From an uncultured Alistipes sp. (GTDB lineage: Bacteria; Bacteroidota; Bacteroidia; Bacteroidales; Rikenellaceae), in the NCBI GenBank assembly GCA_900550375.1, contig URRP01000031.1, positions 1 to 29,080 on the forward strand: a DNA stretch of 29,080 nt, in the 5' to 3' direction. This document shows, piece after piece, positions 15,714-23,704 of this stretch. The stretch's first letter is position 1. Each line of letters opens with the position of its first letter. A program made the position numbers and the translations under genes. The notes below the pieces were generated by a model that saw nothing but the letters and a program-made list of their open reading frames with translations, was not told the DNA's origin and ran no database searches.

Positions 15714-18500
15714 ATGAAAAAATGGACAATCCTTCTGCTTGCGCTGCTCTGCTCGACGATGGGCGCTGCTGCGCAGGATTTTTCGGTGGTGAATCCCCGT
15801 TGCGAATACCGTGATGAACCGGTGGGCGTGAATACGCTGACGCCTCGTTTTTCGTGGCAGACCCAGTCGCAGTCGCGCGGCTTCACGCAGTCGGCCTATG
15901 AACTGGTCGTCGGCGACGACGCTTCGGCCGTTTCCGAAGGCAAGGGCAGCCTGTGGCGCGTGAAGCGCAAGGGCGCGGAGTCGCTGCACGTGCTCTACGA
16001 AGGCAAGCCGCTGGAGTCGGGCAAGGCCTATTTCTGGAGCGTTCGCGTGTGGGATGCTGCGGGCAAGTCTTCCGCATGGTCGCCGGCCGCAAGTTTCTCG
16101 ACGGGGCTGATGACACCCGACGCGTGGTCGGGGGCGCGCTGGATCGCGATGGAGGTGCAGCCCGACAGCCTGCGTCTGGTGCCCGGCGAGGAGTACAACA
16201 AACTCACGATCGGCGACCGTGTCACGGCGCCCAACAAGCTGCCGCAGTTCCGTCGCGAGATCGACGTGCGCAAGCCTGTGAAGCGTGCTGTGGCCTACGT
16301 TTCAGGCTTGGGGCAGTTCGAATTCTTCATCAACGGCGCGAAGGTCGGCGACAACTTCATCGATCCGGCGTGGAGCGACTACGACAAGATCGTCTGCTAC
16401 GTGCCGTTCGACGTGACCGACCGGTTGCAGCAGGGCGCCAACGTGCTGGGTGTGATGCTGGGCAACGGCATGTACAATGTGCCGCGCGAGCGTTACTACA
16501 AGCTGCTGCTGACCTACGGCTATCCGATGATGATCTGTAAACTGGACGTGGAATATGCCGACGGCACGCACGATATCGTGGTGAGCGACGGCAGTTGGCG
16601 CACGACGCCCAGTCCGGTGACATACAGCAGCATCTTCGGCGGCGAGGACTACGATGCTACGCTCGAAAAGACGGGGTGGATGAAGCCGGGCTACGATGAT
16701 TCGTCGTGGCAGGATGTCCTCTTCACCTCGCAGCGGGGCGAACTGATCGCACCGAAGGCGTTGCCGGTGAAGGTGATGGAGGAGTTTCCCGTCTTCAAGA
16801 TCCGCAAGACGAAATACGGCAAATGGCTCTATGATCTGGGTCAGAACTTCTCGGGCGTTGCACGCCTGACGGTGAAGGGCCGGCGCGGGCAGGCCGTGAA
16901 GATGAACACCTGCGAGCTGTTCGATCCGGCCGTCGATTCGATCCAGATCCACGGCGGCTACCGCGGCGAGACGCGTTACACCTATACGCTTCGCGGCGAT
17001 GCGGAACCCGAAAGCTGGGCGCCGCAGTTCACCTATCACGGCTTCCGCTATGTACTGATCGACGGCGCCGTTCCGGCGGGTGAACCCAACCCCGAGGGTC
17101 TGCCCGTGATCGTGGACGTGCGCGGCGAGCATATCCGCAATTCGACGCCCGAATCGGGGACGTTCGTTTCGTCGAACGACTTGCTGAACAAGACGCAGCG
17201 GCTTATCGGCTGGGGAATCAAGAGCAACATGGTGAGCTATCTGACCGACTGCCCGCACCGCGAGAAGCTGCCGTGGCTGGAGCAGCTGCACCTGATGTTC
17301 GGGTCGCTGCAATATACCTTCGATATGTTCAGCCTCTACGAGAAGATGCTCGACGATATGGAGATGGCACAGCTGCCTTCGGGACTGGTTCCCGACATCG
17401 CTCCCGAGTATGCGCTCTTCCGCGAAGCGTTCCGCGACTCGCCCGAGTGGGGCAGCGCCTTCGTGCTGGTGCCGCTCTACCTCTACGAATACTACGGCGA
17501 CGGCACGATGCTGCGCAAGCACTACGAGGCGATGGGCCGTTACGTGGACTACCTGACCTCGAAGGCCGACGACCATATTCTCAAGCATGGACTTGGAGAC
17601 TGGTTCGACATCGGACCCAAGATGCCGGGCCGCGCACAGCTCTCGTCGTTGTCCGCTACGGCGACTCCGATCTATTACATGGATGCGCTGGCGATGGTCA
17701 AAGGCGCCGAGCTGCTCGGTAAGAAGAAGGATGCGGAGCGCTGGCAGAAGCTCGCCGATGCGATCCGCACCTCCTACAACGAGAAGTTCTTCCACAAGGA
17801 GGGCTGCTACTACGATCGCAACAGCCAGACGGCCAACTCGATCGCACTGTGCGCCGGAATGGTCGATCCCGAGTATCGCCAAGGTGTGCTCGACAACGTA
17901 GTGAAAGACATTCGCAGCCGCGGCAACGGCCTGACGGGCGGCGACGTGGGCTATACGTACATTCTGCGTGCCCTCGAAGCGGGCGGGCGGTCGGATGTGA
18001 TCTTCGACATGAACTCGCGTTACGATGTCTACGGGTACGGCTATATGCTGGCACAGGGCGCTACGGCGCTGCCCGAATCGTGGCAGGTGGTGCCCATCAA
18101 GTCGCACAACCACTTCATGCTGGGGCACCTGATGCAGTGGCTCTACACCCATGTCGGCGGCATCCGCCGCGACACCGGGGCGCTGGCCTATAAACAGTCG
18201 ATCATCCGTCCCGAGCCGGTGGGCGACCTGAATATGGCGCGCGTCAGCTTCGAGTCCCCCTACGGTCGGATCCGCAGCGAGTGGTCGAAGGGGGCCGAGG
18301 GCCGCTTCGAACTGCTGGCCGAGATTCCGGCCAATACGACCTCGACGGTCTGGCTGCCTGCCGCAGAGGATGCTTCCGTATTCGAGAGCAACCGGCCTGT
18401 GGAGAAGGTTGCGGGAGTCGAATACCTCGGATACAAGGAGGGCTGCAAGGTCTACGCTGTCGGATCGGGAACCTATCGTTTCGACGTGCGTCCGCGCTAA
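15714..18500 (+). CDS. Alpha-L-rhamnosidase-like glycoside hydrolase (GH78 type)
   Basis: A 928-residue exported enzyme with a signal peptide (about 1-20, ending AAAQ). An N-terminal fibronectin-like domain (NPRCEYRDEPVGVNTLTPRF) is followed by a beta-sandwich with AVAYVSGLGQFEFFINGAKVG, typical of Bac_rhamnosid_N. The (alpha/alpha)6 barrel begins near residue 480 with the family hallmark DCPHREKLPWLEQ (512-524). Its acidic residues Asp512, Glu517 and Glu523 include the likely catalytic acid. A C-terminal beta-sandwich closes the protein. It should release terminal alpha-L-rhamnose from plant glycans or glycosides. The usual Gly before Trp in the hallmark is Pro520 here. Terminators on both sides isolate it transcriptionally. 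Confidence 0.92.
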   Translation: MKKWTILLLALLCSTMGAAAQDFSVVNPRCEYRDEPVGVNTLTPRFSWQTQSQSRGFTQSAYELVVGDDASAVSEGKGSLWRVKRKGAESLHVLYEGKPLESGKAYFWSVRVWDAAGKSSAWSPAASFSTGLMTPDAWSGARWIAMEVQPDSLRLVPGEEYNKLTIGDRVTAPNKLPQFRREIDVRKPVKRAVAYVSGLGQFEFFINGAKVGDNFIDPAWSDYDKIVCYVPFDVTDRLQQGANVLGVMLGNGMYNVPRERYYKLLLTYGYPMMICKLDVEYADGTHDIVVSDGSWRTTPSPVTYSSIFGGEDYDATLEKTGWMKPGYDDSSWQDVLFTSQRGELIAPKALPVKVMEEFPVFKIRKTKYGKWLYDLGQNFSGVARLTVKGRRGQAVKMNTCELFDPAVDSIQIHGGYRGETRYTYTLRGDAEPESWAPQFTYHGFRYVLIDGAVPAGEPNPEGLPVIVDVRGEHIRNSTPESGTFVSSNDLLNKTQRLIGWGIKSNMVSYLTDCPHREKLPWLEQLHLMFGSLQYTFDMFSLYEKMLDDMEMAQLPSGLVPDIAPEYALFREAFRDSPEWGSAFVLVPLYLYEYYGDGTMLRKHYEAMGRYVDYLTSKADDHILKHGLGDWFDIGPKMPGRAQLSSLSATATPIYYMDALAMVKGAELLGKKKDAERWQKLADAIRTSYNEKFFHKEGCYYDRNSQTANSIALCAGMVDPEYRQGVLDNVVKDIRSRGNGLTGGDVGYTYILRALEAGGRSDVIFDMNSRYDVYGYGYMLAQGATALPESWQVVPIKSHNHFMLGHLMQWLYTHVGGIRRDTGALAYKQSIIRPEPVGDLNMARVSFESPYGRIRSEWSKGAEGRFELLAEIPANTTSTVWLPAAEDASVFESNRPVEKVAGVEYLGYKEGCKVYAVGSGTYRFDVRPR

Positions 18501-18518
18501 CGGAGGGATTCTTCATAG

Positions 18519-18557
18519 AAAAAGTCACGGTGTGCAAACTGCACACCGTGACTTTTT
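18519..18557. terminator. Bidirectional intrinsic terminator
   Basis: A near-perfect 18-bp stem (18519-18536 with 18540-18557) with a 3-nt loop has A-runs on the left and T-runs on the right. It can terminate both the GH78 gene (+) and the convergent ACP-like gene (-). Confidence 0.92.
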
Positions 18558-18625
18558 TCGGAAGATGCCGCCGCGACGAAGATCGTGTGGACGGCGGCGT
18601 TATGTCCGTTTGTTCGGCAGGTTAC

Positions 18626-18868
18626 TCAGTCGGTTTCGATCAGCCCCTCCAAATAGGTTACCACGTCGCCGACGGTTCGTTTCGTGCCCAGCTCCTGCTT
18701 GTCGACTTCGATTTGGAACGTCTCTTCGAAGGACATTGCGAATTCGAACAGGTCGTCTTCGTCGCCGAGTCTGTTCATAGGCGTACTTGCCGTAATCTCT
18801 TCGATCGGTCGAACGGAATGTTCGCTGAGAATCTCACGGACGATTTTCGTGAGGTTGTCTTTCTGCAT
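18626..18868 (-). CDS. Acyl-carrier-protein-like protein lacking the usual serine
   Basis: An 80-residue four-helix acyl carrier protein relative of normal ACP length. Helix I is KIVREILSEHSV, and the core LGDEDDLFEFAMSFEETFQIEV aligns with the usual LGADSLD..ELVMALEEEF. The C-terminal TVGDVVTYLE is also typical. The DSL motif that carries 4'-phosphopantetheine is missing: the position of the serine is occupied by an acidic residue, and no nearby Ser fits without a gap. Either it works without the prosthetic group, or it is a divergent carrier. No fatty-acid or polyketide gene lies beside it. It is convergent with the GH78 gene and lies at the end of the chromosomal block, next to the prophage scar. 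Confidence 0.8.
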   Translation of the reverse strand: MQKDNLTKIVREILSEHSVRPIEEITASTPMNRLGDEDDLFEFAMSFEETFQIEVDKQELGTKRTVGDVVTYLEGLIETD

Positions 18869-18892
18869 CTGTTTCTGTTTTAAGGTTGTTCG

Positions 18893-18900
18893 TAAATGTA
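18893..18900 (-). promoter_or_regulatory. Possible -7 box for the ACP-like gene
   Basis: The minus strand reads TACATTTA, seven of eight matches to TAnnTTTG, about 25 nt upstream of the start codon. No convincing -33 was located. Confidence 0.35.
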
Positions 18901-18993
18901 AAATTGATGAAATGGTTAGAGCAACAGATGACGAATCCTAAAAGGAAAAGTTAAATTTTAGTGGATGATTTGTATGCAAATTGCATATAAATT

Positions 18994-19036
18994 AAAAAAA
19001 TAACAGCCATTTAAAATGTCGTAAATGGCTGTTATT
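18994..19036 (-). terminator. Native terminator of the tRNA-Arg gene
   Basis: On the minus strand a 15-bp stem, AATAACAGCCATTTA with its complement (19022-19036 and 18999-19013), has an 8-nt loop and runs into seven T. It begins six bases after the tRNA 3' end, so it belonged to the tRNA transcription unit. Confidence 0.9.
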
Positions 19037-19041
19037 CATTG

Positions 19042-19090
19042 TGATTCCGATGCGGTTCGAACGCATGACCCACAGCTTAGAAGGCTGTTG
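19042..19090 (-). pseudogene. 3' half of tRNA-Arg(TCT): prophage attachment scar
   Basis: Read on the minus strand, this is the last two thirds of a tRNA. The anticodon arm is ACAGC-CTTCTAA-GCTGT with anticodon TCT, followed by variable loop GGGTC, T-arm ATGCG-TTCGAAC-CGCAT, acceptor strand CGGAATC and discriminator A (19042). The D-arm and 5' acceptor strand are absent; identity stops at about 19090 and AT-rich unrelated sequence follows. The native terminator remains downstream. This is the pattern left at one end by an element that integrates in the anticodon/3' part of a tRNA gene. The intact tRNA-Arg should be rebuilt at the other end, right of the window. From 19091 to 19203 I see no gene. 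Confidence 0.88.
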
Positions 19091-19203
19091 TGCAGTAATA
19101 GTTATTATATTGTAAATCAAATATATAAATTACTATTTTATGAATATTCGAACAACATTAGGATAACATCTGCATCAATCGTCTGTCTAACGAATACAAT
19201 TGC

Positions 19204-19794
19204 CTACTTTTTGAATCCGATCGGATGAGTGGATTTTCGCGCCTGCGGAACCTTCACAGAAAGTGCGGCAATTGCCTCGTAGATGTTGTCCAGTTCTCGA
19301 CGGACATCCTCGGATAGATCGTTTACCGCTGCGGCATTATCTTCGTCGTTCCGTTCCAGCAAAGCCAGCTTTGCGCGTATTTCGGCCAGTTCCGCCGTGA
19401 TCGTGGTCGTCGTGGTGATATAGTTGCGCATGGCTACGAAAGCGCGCATAATAGCCCTATTTACTTGTATGGCTGTTTCGCTACGCAGAACACTCGAAAG
19501 CATTGCGACACCCATTTCCGTAAATGCAAACGGTGCATATTTGGGGTATTTGCCCCGTCCGTCGGTTTCTAAGGTCACAATTTGTGATCTTAATCTGTCT
19601 TTCAACGCATTATACTCGTTTTCGGAGAGTTCAAACATAAAATCGTCGCCCTCGAAACGCTCAATATTGCGTCTTACGGCTTGTTTTAGCGCTCGGGTTT
19701 CCACTTGATAGAGTTCGGCTAAATCGAAGTCCAGCATCACACGCTGGCCGCGTATCTCGTGTATCTTACTTTGAATGGGTTGCAGTTCTTTCAT
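19204..19794 (-). CDS. ORF6N domain-containing phage protein
   Basis: A 196-residue protein with an N-terminal ORF6N domain (about residues 8-95). The family pattern IRGQRVMLDFDLAELYQVET is followed by ALKQAVRRNIERFEGDDFMF and FAFTEMGVAMLSSVL. The C-terminal part is helical, with a coiled-coil-like stretch (about 130-185). ORF6N proteins are common in phages and mobile elements and are thought to bind DNA; the exact role is unknown. It is the gene nearest the attachment scar and the last of the leftward prophage genes. Confidence 0.9.
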   Translation of the reverse strand: MKELQPIQSKIHEIRGQRVMLDFDLAELYQVETRALKQAVRRNIERFEGDDFMFELSENEYNALKDRLRSQIVTLETDGRGKYPKYAPFAFTEMGVAMLSSVLRSETAIQVNRAIMRAFVAMRNYITTTTTITAELAEIRAKLALLERNDEDNAAAVNDLSEDVRRELDNIYEAIAALSVKVPQARKSTHPIGFKK

Positions 19795-19841
19795 TTGGTG
19801 CTATTTTGCGGGGCGGTTCTTGTTGGTGACGGTGAAGGTTA

Positions 19842-20849
19842 TCAACTTTCTGAGGTAATGGCGTCGATAGTAGGTACGACAAATAGCAATTGTTCTATGG
19901 CATCTGGCTGCGCTTCCGGTTGAGGCATGATTGTTTTTGCAGCCTCTAATCGAGCACGTCGTTGTGTTCTCGCATTAGGGAAGGCTGTAGCAAGGTTTTC
20001 TTTAAATTTATCCATGTCCGCTGATGCTTTCATGATTCCTAATACAGACATTAAATGCCCCATCAGGTCTTTGTAACCTAATTCATTAAAAAGTTGATGG
20101 TGGTGTTTATGGCCGCCAGGGTTAGGATTGTTTTTTCGTAAGTAGTCGGCTATATCTGGATCGAGAGTATCGTACACGAATTGCATTACATATTTACCAA
20201 AACGAAATGGATATTTCGTCATTTTTGTAGGCGGATTCTTGCGCTCTAACCGATATAATTGCATGAAAAATTGACGAGGAAAAGAAAGAGTCCATTCTCT
20301 GTATTCATCTTGTAGGTACGCCTTGAATTTCTCTTGCAACGCTTCTGCGTTGCGATAATATTGATAGCCAGTAGCCTCGTCAATAATGGCATCTATGCCA
20401 GTTTTTGCACAAGCAGAAATGAACATTTCGCATTGCTCGGCAATTTTAGCCTGCTGGGGATGTAAAGCACCGGCTTGTCTGGCTTTTAGATAAGCATTAC
20501 ATATATCAATAATATCCGACGCAAGAATACCATTTATTTGAGTGCTGCCCGCATTGAAAATCAGTGCATTAGATTCATTTATAGGGCTTATTTGCGTAGT
20601 TTTTGGGGACTTCTCGCCCGCGCTGATTATCAGCATGTTATCTTTTTGCTGAAATTTTTCCGGCAAAAAGGGTTGTATGCTTTTTGCAGATAAGTATTGG
20701 CCCAATCCGCCACTTTCTCGTCCTCCGCTAATCAGTTTGACAACTTCGCGCTGCGAAAGAACGCGTGTGCCATCATTGAGGACATAGCAAGGCAATTCAA
20801 ATTCTCCGAGCTTTATTATACCGGAATATGGCGCTTCTAAAATTCCCAT
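19842..20849 (-). CDS. P63C domain-containing phage protein
   Basis: A 335-residue soluble protein with the P63C domain in its central part (about 165-260). The recognisable stretches are CAKTGIDAIIDEATGYQYYR, then LSFPRQFFMQLYRLERK and KYPFRFGKYVMQFVYDTL. The N-terminal part (GEFELPCYVLNDGTRVLSQREVVKLI) is typical of the same proteins. P63C proteins occur in phages and in bacterial accessory regions. Their function is unproven, though a regulatory role is often suggested. It is expressed leftward with the repressor-side genes, so it may be expressed in the lysogen. Confidence 0.87.
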   Translation of the reverse strand: MGILEAPYSGIIKLGEFELPCYVLNDGTRVLSQREVVKLISGGRESGGLGQYLSAKSIQPFLPEKFQQKDNMLIISAGEKSPKTTQISPINESNALIFNAGSTQINGILASDIIDICNAYLKARQAGALHPQQAKIAEQCEMFISACAKTGIDAIIDEATGYQYYRNAEALQEKFKAYLQDEYREWTLSFPRQFFMQLYRLERKNPPTKMTKYPFRFGKYVMQFVYDTLDPDIADYLRKNNPNPGGHKHHHQLFNELGYKDLMGHLMSVLGIMKASADMDKFKENLATAFPNARTQRRARLEAAKTIMPQPEAQPDAIEQLLFVVPTIDAITSES

Positions 20850-20886
20850 TTTTTATTTCCATTGGTTAGTATCGTAGGCTTTATCT

Positions 20887-21426
20887 TTAAAACGCGATGG
20901 CAAGAGATAATCCGGCCGGAGAATCGAGATATAAATGGTTCGATACCGCGAGACCTTTGCCGGGAACATATTCCTTGTGCAGGCCAGAAATGAGGACAAT
21001 CGTCCCGACCAATGCAACGCCAGCACCGACGTAGTTGATCGTTTTGAGCGCATCTACGCTTATGTCTTGCATATTACATACAAGAACCGTTGCCAGCGAT
21101 ACGCCGATCATGCTACCACCGACAACCGCATTTACGGGGTTCAGGCGCCAACGGTAATCTTGATTGATCTTCTCTATACGATGATTGCGAAATTTAGTTA
21201 ATGTTCGTATCCCGTATTTCTTCCGAAAGTTTTCAGCAGTCAAATATTGATTGGACTCGGGATCATAATATACTATTTTATTATCGACCTTAGCCTTTAT
21301 AGGTTTTTTAGTCTGATCTGTGAAATTCTGTGCAGCCTCCCAGTCATAGGGGATGCGCTTGGATTTTTCCTGTGCAGAAGCGTTATATGTCAGTGCCAGA
21401 AAAAAGATAAGTAAAAAATATTTCAT
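20887..21426 (-). CDS. Hypothetical exported/membrane protein
   Basis: A 179-residue protein starting MKYFLLIFFLALTYNASAQ, a clear signal peptide. This start is chosen over an upstream ATG that would add 12 non-hydrophobic residues and overlap the neighbouring gene. A middle region (KVDNKIVYYDPESNQYLTAE) is followed by two hydrophobic segments, AVVGGSMIGVSLATVLV and NYVGAGVALVGTIVLIS. I do not recognise the family. An exported membrane protein in the repressor-side module of a prophage could alter the host surface or exclude other phages, but that is inference. Confidence 0.65.
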   Translation of the reverse strand: MKYFLLIFFLALTYNASAQEKSKRIPYDWEAAQNFTDQTKKPIKAKVDNKIVYYDPESNQYLTAENFRKKYGIRTLTKFRNHRIEKINQDYRWRLNPVNAVVGGSMIGVSLATVLVCNMQDISVDALKTINYVGAGVALVGTIVLISGLHKEYVPGKGLAVSNHLYLDSPAGLSLAIAF

Positions 21427-21442
21427 ACCTAAAGAAATATTA

Positions 21443-22522
21443 TCAATACATTTTACATGCACTTATTATCTCGTTTTTGTATTTATAAATATCATTCAGA
21501 GAATCAAGTAGATGTTTTGTACCCTTTTTTTCTGCATCGAAAGTTTCGATGTATTTATTATTGTTGTTAAAATGCAAGCGGCAAATCGGTTTTCGGTTGT
21601 TATCGTCCAATAAAATGCCAAAATATGAGATGGTATCTCGGGATGCAACGCGATTGATGTCATCCATTTCAGGGTAGAGAATTGACCGAACAATGTAGAA
21701 TCCCTGCAATTCTTCTTCTGTTGTTACAATGCGATTATCTTTGCTGGGTTCGGCTGATTCCTCAATGGCAACACCTTCGATTTTAGATTCTACTTTATTT
21801 TCAACAACTACGTCTGATGCGATTGCATTTTTCAGCCGCTCATTCATATAGTCGTTGGTATATTGAGCGAAAGCCTGCTTAACGATATCTCGAAACTGAT
21901 CCATTACCGTATCGTTAAAACGGCCCGGATATATTGGCCGAGCAAAGTATTTAACGAATTCATCGCTGGGGTTGTTCACTTCTTTTATGATGGCATTTCG
22001 AATTTCATTGGTATATTTTAGTTCGCTTGCAGTGTTGAGAATCGTATCAATGTCGAAATAGCTTTTATGAAATTCTCGGAGCTTATCGACCTGTGACTCT
22101 CGGTATTTTTCCATATTGAACTCAAAGAACGGCTTTTCGTCCATTTTGTTCTTTTCGATGAGATCAGTATAGAATCGATATACAATTCCATTTGTTAGTA
22201 TGCCGAAACGGGCATTTGAAACATGGAAATAGCGGAACAATTGTCCGTTATGCGAATTCAAATCTTCTTTCCAATGTTTACATTCAAGAAGAATAATAGG
22301 TTGACCATCTTTATGGATAGCGTAGTCTATCTTTTCTCCCTTTTTGATCCCTATATCGCACGTAAATTCAGGGACAACTTCCGTCGGATCGAATACGTCA
22401 TACCCAAGTGCTTGAAGTAAGGGCATAATGAACGCTGTTTTGGTCGCCTCTTCTGTTTGCGTGTTTTCTTTGAGCTTGATAACTCGCTCACTTAGCATTT
22501 TTATTTGATCCTTGAAGTCCAT
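21443..22522 (-). CDS. HsdR-N-type PD-(D/E)XK nuclease-like protein
   Basis: A 359-residue protein whose N-terminal about 180 residues match the type I restriction HsdR N-terminal nuclease domain. It has Glu24 in the first helix, Asp66 in KIDYAIHKDG, and the Glu80-x-Lys82 pair in ILLECKHWKEDL, with a downstream GQLFRYFHVSNARFGILTNG. All catalytic residues seem present. There is no helicase domain and no HsdS or HsdM gene nearby. The C-terminal part (EELQGFYIVRSILYPEMDDI...) is a separate domain common to such stand-alone proteins. It lies between the repressor and an exported protein, suggesting a lysogen-expressed defence or DNA-processing role. Substrate unknown. Confidence 0.82.
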   Translation of the reverse strand: MDFKDQIKMLSERVIKLKENTQTEEATKTAFIMPLLQALGYDVFDPTEVVPEFTCDIGIKKGEKIDYAIHKDGQPIILLECKHWKEDLNSHNGQLFRYFHVSNARFGILTNGIVYRFYTDLIEKNKMDEKPFFEFNMEKYRESQVDKLREFHKSYFDIDTILNTASELKYTNEIRNAIIKEVNNPSDEFVKYFARPIYPGRFNDTVMDQFRDIVKQAFAQYTNDYMNERLKNAIASDVVVENKVESKIEGVAIEESAEPSKDNRIVTTEEELQGFYIVRSILYPEMDDINRVASRDTISYFGILLDDNNRKPICRLHFNNNNKYIETFDAEKKGTKHLLDSLNDIYKYKNEIISACKMY

Positions 22523-22575
22523 AATGGGTTATGTTAGTTAAACATTAGGTTTCATGATAATAAATCATTAGTTAT

Positions 22576-23274
22576 CTATAAAACATTTCTTTTAATCACC
22601 CCAGTTACCCGCAGCAGTCGCCGCACATCCTGAATCGGGATTTCGAATTCGGGGTAGTAGTATTCACCTTCCATCGGGCCGTTCTCGTGCTTCATATGAT
22701 TGTCGCTCATGCAGCGGAAAGCCTTTTTATCCTTGTTGTAATATAGACGTTTCAGGAAACGGTTTTCTTCCGTCTCTATCACGTACACAGTTCCTGGTTC
22801 AATAAAATGTTCGTTATATTGCCGGAGGCCGATCACGCATCCGGCAGGATAGTTCGGAACCATACTATTGCCGTAGACACGCATCGCAAATTCGCTGTCT
22901 TTGAGCAGGCCGCCTATTTCGATCACGCCTACGGGTGACGTCTGCGTCATCTCCATACCGTATTCGGTTCCTGCTGCAACCTCGGCGTCATAATACGGGA
23001 TCACTTTGCCGGAGCCGATCGAGGTGCCATTATCTGTTTCATGAGCAATCCCATTTTTTAGCATTTCACCTTCGCCGGTGAGGAGCCATACTCTATTTAC
23101 TTCAGGAAATACAGAAATAATCTTGTTTGCCATACTGGGAGATATATTTCGTGTTTTACCATTTTGGATGTCATAGATGGATTGAGGACGAATTAGCCCG
23201 ATTTTCTCAGAAAAAGATTTGCCATTCAATTCGCTATATTTCAATAGCTTATTTAATATATCTGCTCCTTTCAT
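22576..23274 (-). CDS. S24/LexA-family phage repressor
   Basis: A 232-residue CI-type repressor. The N-terminal helix-turn-helix (about 1-65) has FSEKIGLIRPQSIYDIQNGK. The C-terminal S24 peptidase domain has a likely self-cleavage site Ala101-Gly102 (EVAAGTE), nucleophile Ser137 in GNSMVPNY, and general base Lys175 in RFLKRL. It should hold the prophage silent and be inactivated by RecA-stimulated autocleavage after DNA damage. MKGADIL is chosen as start because it begins the DNA-binding domain; the upstream extension covers the operator. The operator palindrome and a facing rightward promoter lie immediately upstream. Confidence 0.92.
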   Translation of the reverse strand: MKGADILNKLLKYSELNGKSFSEKIGLIRPQSIYDIQNGKTRNISPSMANKIISVFPEVNRVWLLTGEGEMLKNGIAHETDNGTSIGSGKVIPYYDAEVAAGTEYGMEMTQTSPVGVIEIGGLLKDSEFAMRVYGNSMVPNYPAGCVIGLRQYNEHFIEPGTVYVIETEENRFLKRLYYNKDKKAFRCMSDNHMKHENGPMEGEYYYPEFEIPIQDVRRLLRVTGVIKRNVL

Positions 23275-23280
23275 ATTTTT

Positions 23281-23321
23281 TATACAGAAAAATACTTGTT
23301 TATACAGAAATAATCTGTATA
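23281..23321. promoter_or_regulatory. Repressor operator cluster
   Basis: A perfect 21-bp palindrome TATACAGA-AATAA-TCTGTATA spans 23301-23321. A further half-site TATACAGA sits exactly 20 bp to the left (23281-23288), two helical turns away. The palindrome lies between the -33 and -7 of the rightward promoter, so bound repressor would block it. Confidence 0.8.
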
Positions 23322-23325
23322 TTTG
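23296..23325 (+). promoter_or_regulatory. Rightward early phage promoter
   Basis: TTG at 23296-23298, 19 bp, then TATATTTG at 23318-23325, an exact match to the Bacteroidetes -33/-7 arrangement. It drives the rightward early genes starting at 23417. Confidence 0.78.
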
Positions 23326-23349
23326 CATCATCAACCTAACCGAACACCG

Positions 23350-23357
23350 CAAAGGTA
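23350..23357 (-). promoter_or_regulatory. Putative leftward repressor promoter -7 box
   Basis: The minus strand reads TACCTTTG, an exact -7 match. Transcription would start near 23343 and cross the operator before reaching the repressor start at 23274. The -33 is not clear. Confidence 0.5.
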
Positions 23358-23416
23358 CGGTATAGCTGACATAAAATAATGGTAAATATCTACAAAATAA
23401 ACGAGATAAGCAAAAA

Positions 23417-23704
23417 ATGATTGGAATTTCTTCAGACGCTGATATTCAGCATAACGCCTTTTCGAAAGGCATCCGCGAGATCGAGCAGCGCGATAGGGTT
23501 GAGGCGATCAACGTGCGCCGAGAGATTCGCTATTGGTTGGGCGGGAACACGCCGTTCCGGTTACACGGGATCAGCGTGAATGGGTTGAGCCGCGCTCAAT
23601 ATTATGCGCGTCAGGGCGGCGAGGTGGCTCACACGCCGGCAGAGCGTGAACGCTTAGAGCAGATATTCAAAGAACACAACGTGTCGTCTCCGTGGGGGTT
23701 ATGA
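23417..23704 (+). CDS. Hypothetical early phage protein
   Basis: A 95-residue basic protein, the first gene of the rightward operon. It contains REIRYWLGGNTPFRLHGI and a helical GLSRAQYYARQGGEVAHTPAERERLEQIF. The latter resembles a DNA-binding helix pair, but I cannot assign a family. Its stop overlaps the next start (ATGA), so the two are coupled. By position it could be a Cro-like or early regulatory protein; this is inference. Confidence 0.65.
   Translation: MIGISSDADIQHNAFSKGIREIEQRDRVEAINVRREIRYWLGGNTPFRLHGISVNGLSRAQYYARQGGEVAHTPAERERLEQIFKEHNVSSPWGL

Noticed and set aside
16302..18152. A 616-codon minus-strand open frame
   Set aside because: Antisense to the GH78-like gene; no recognisable domain.
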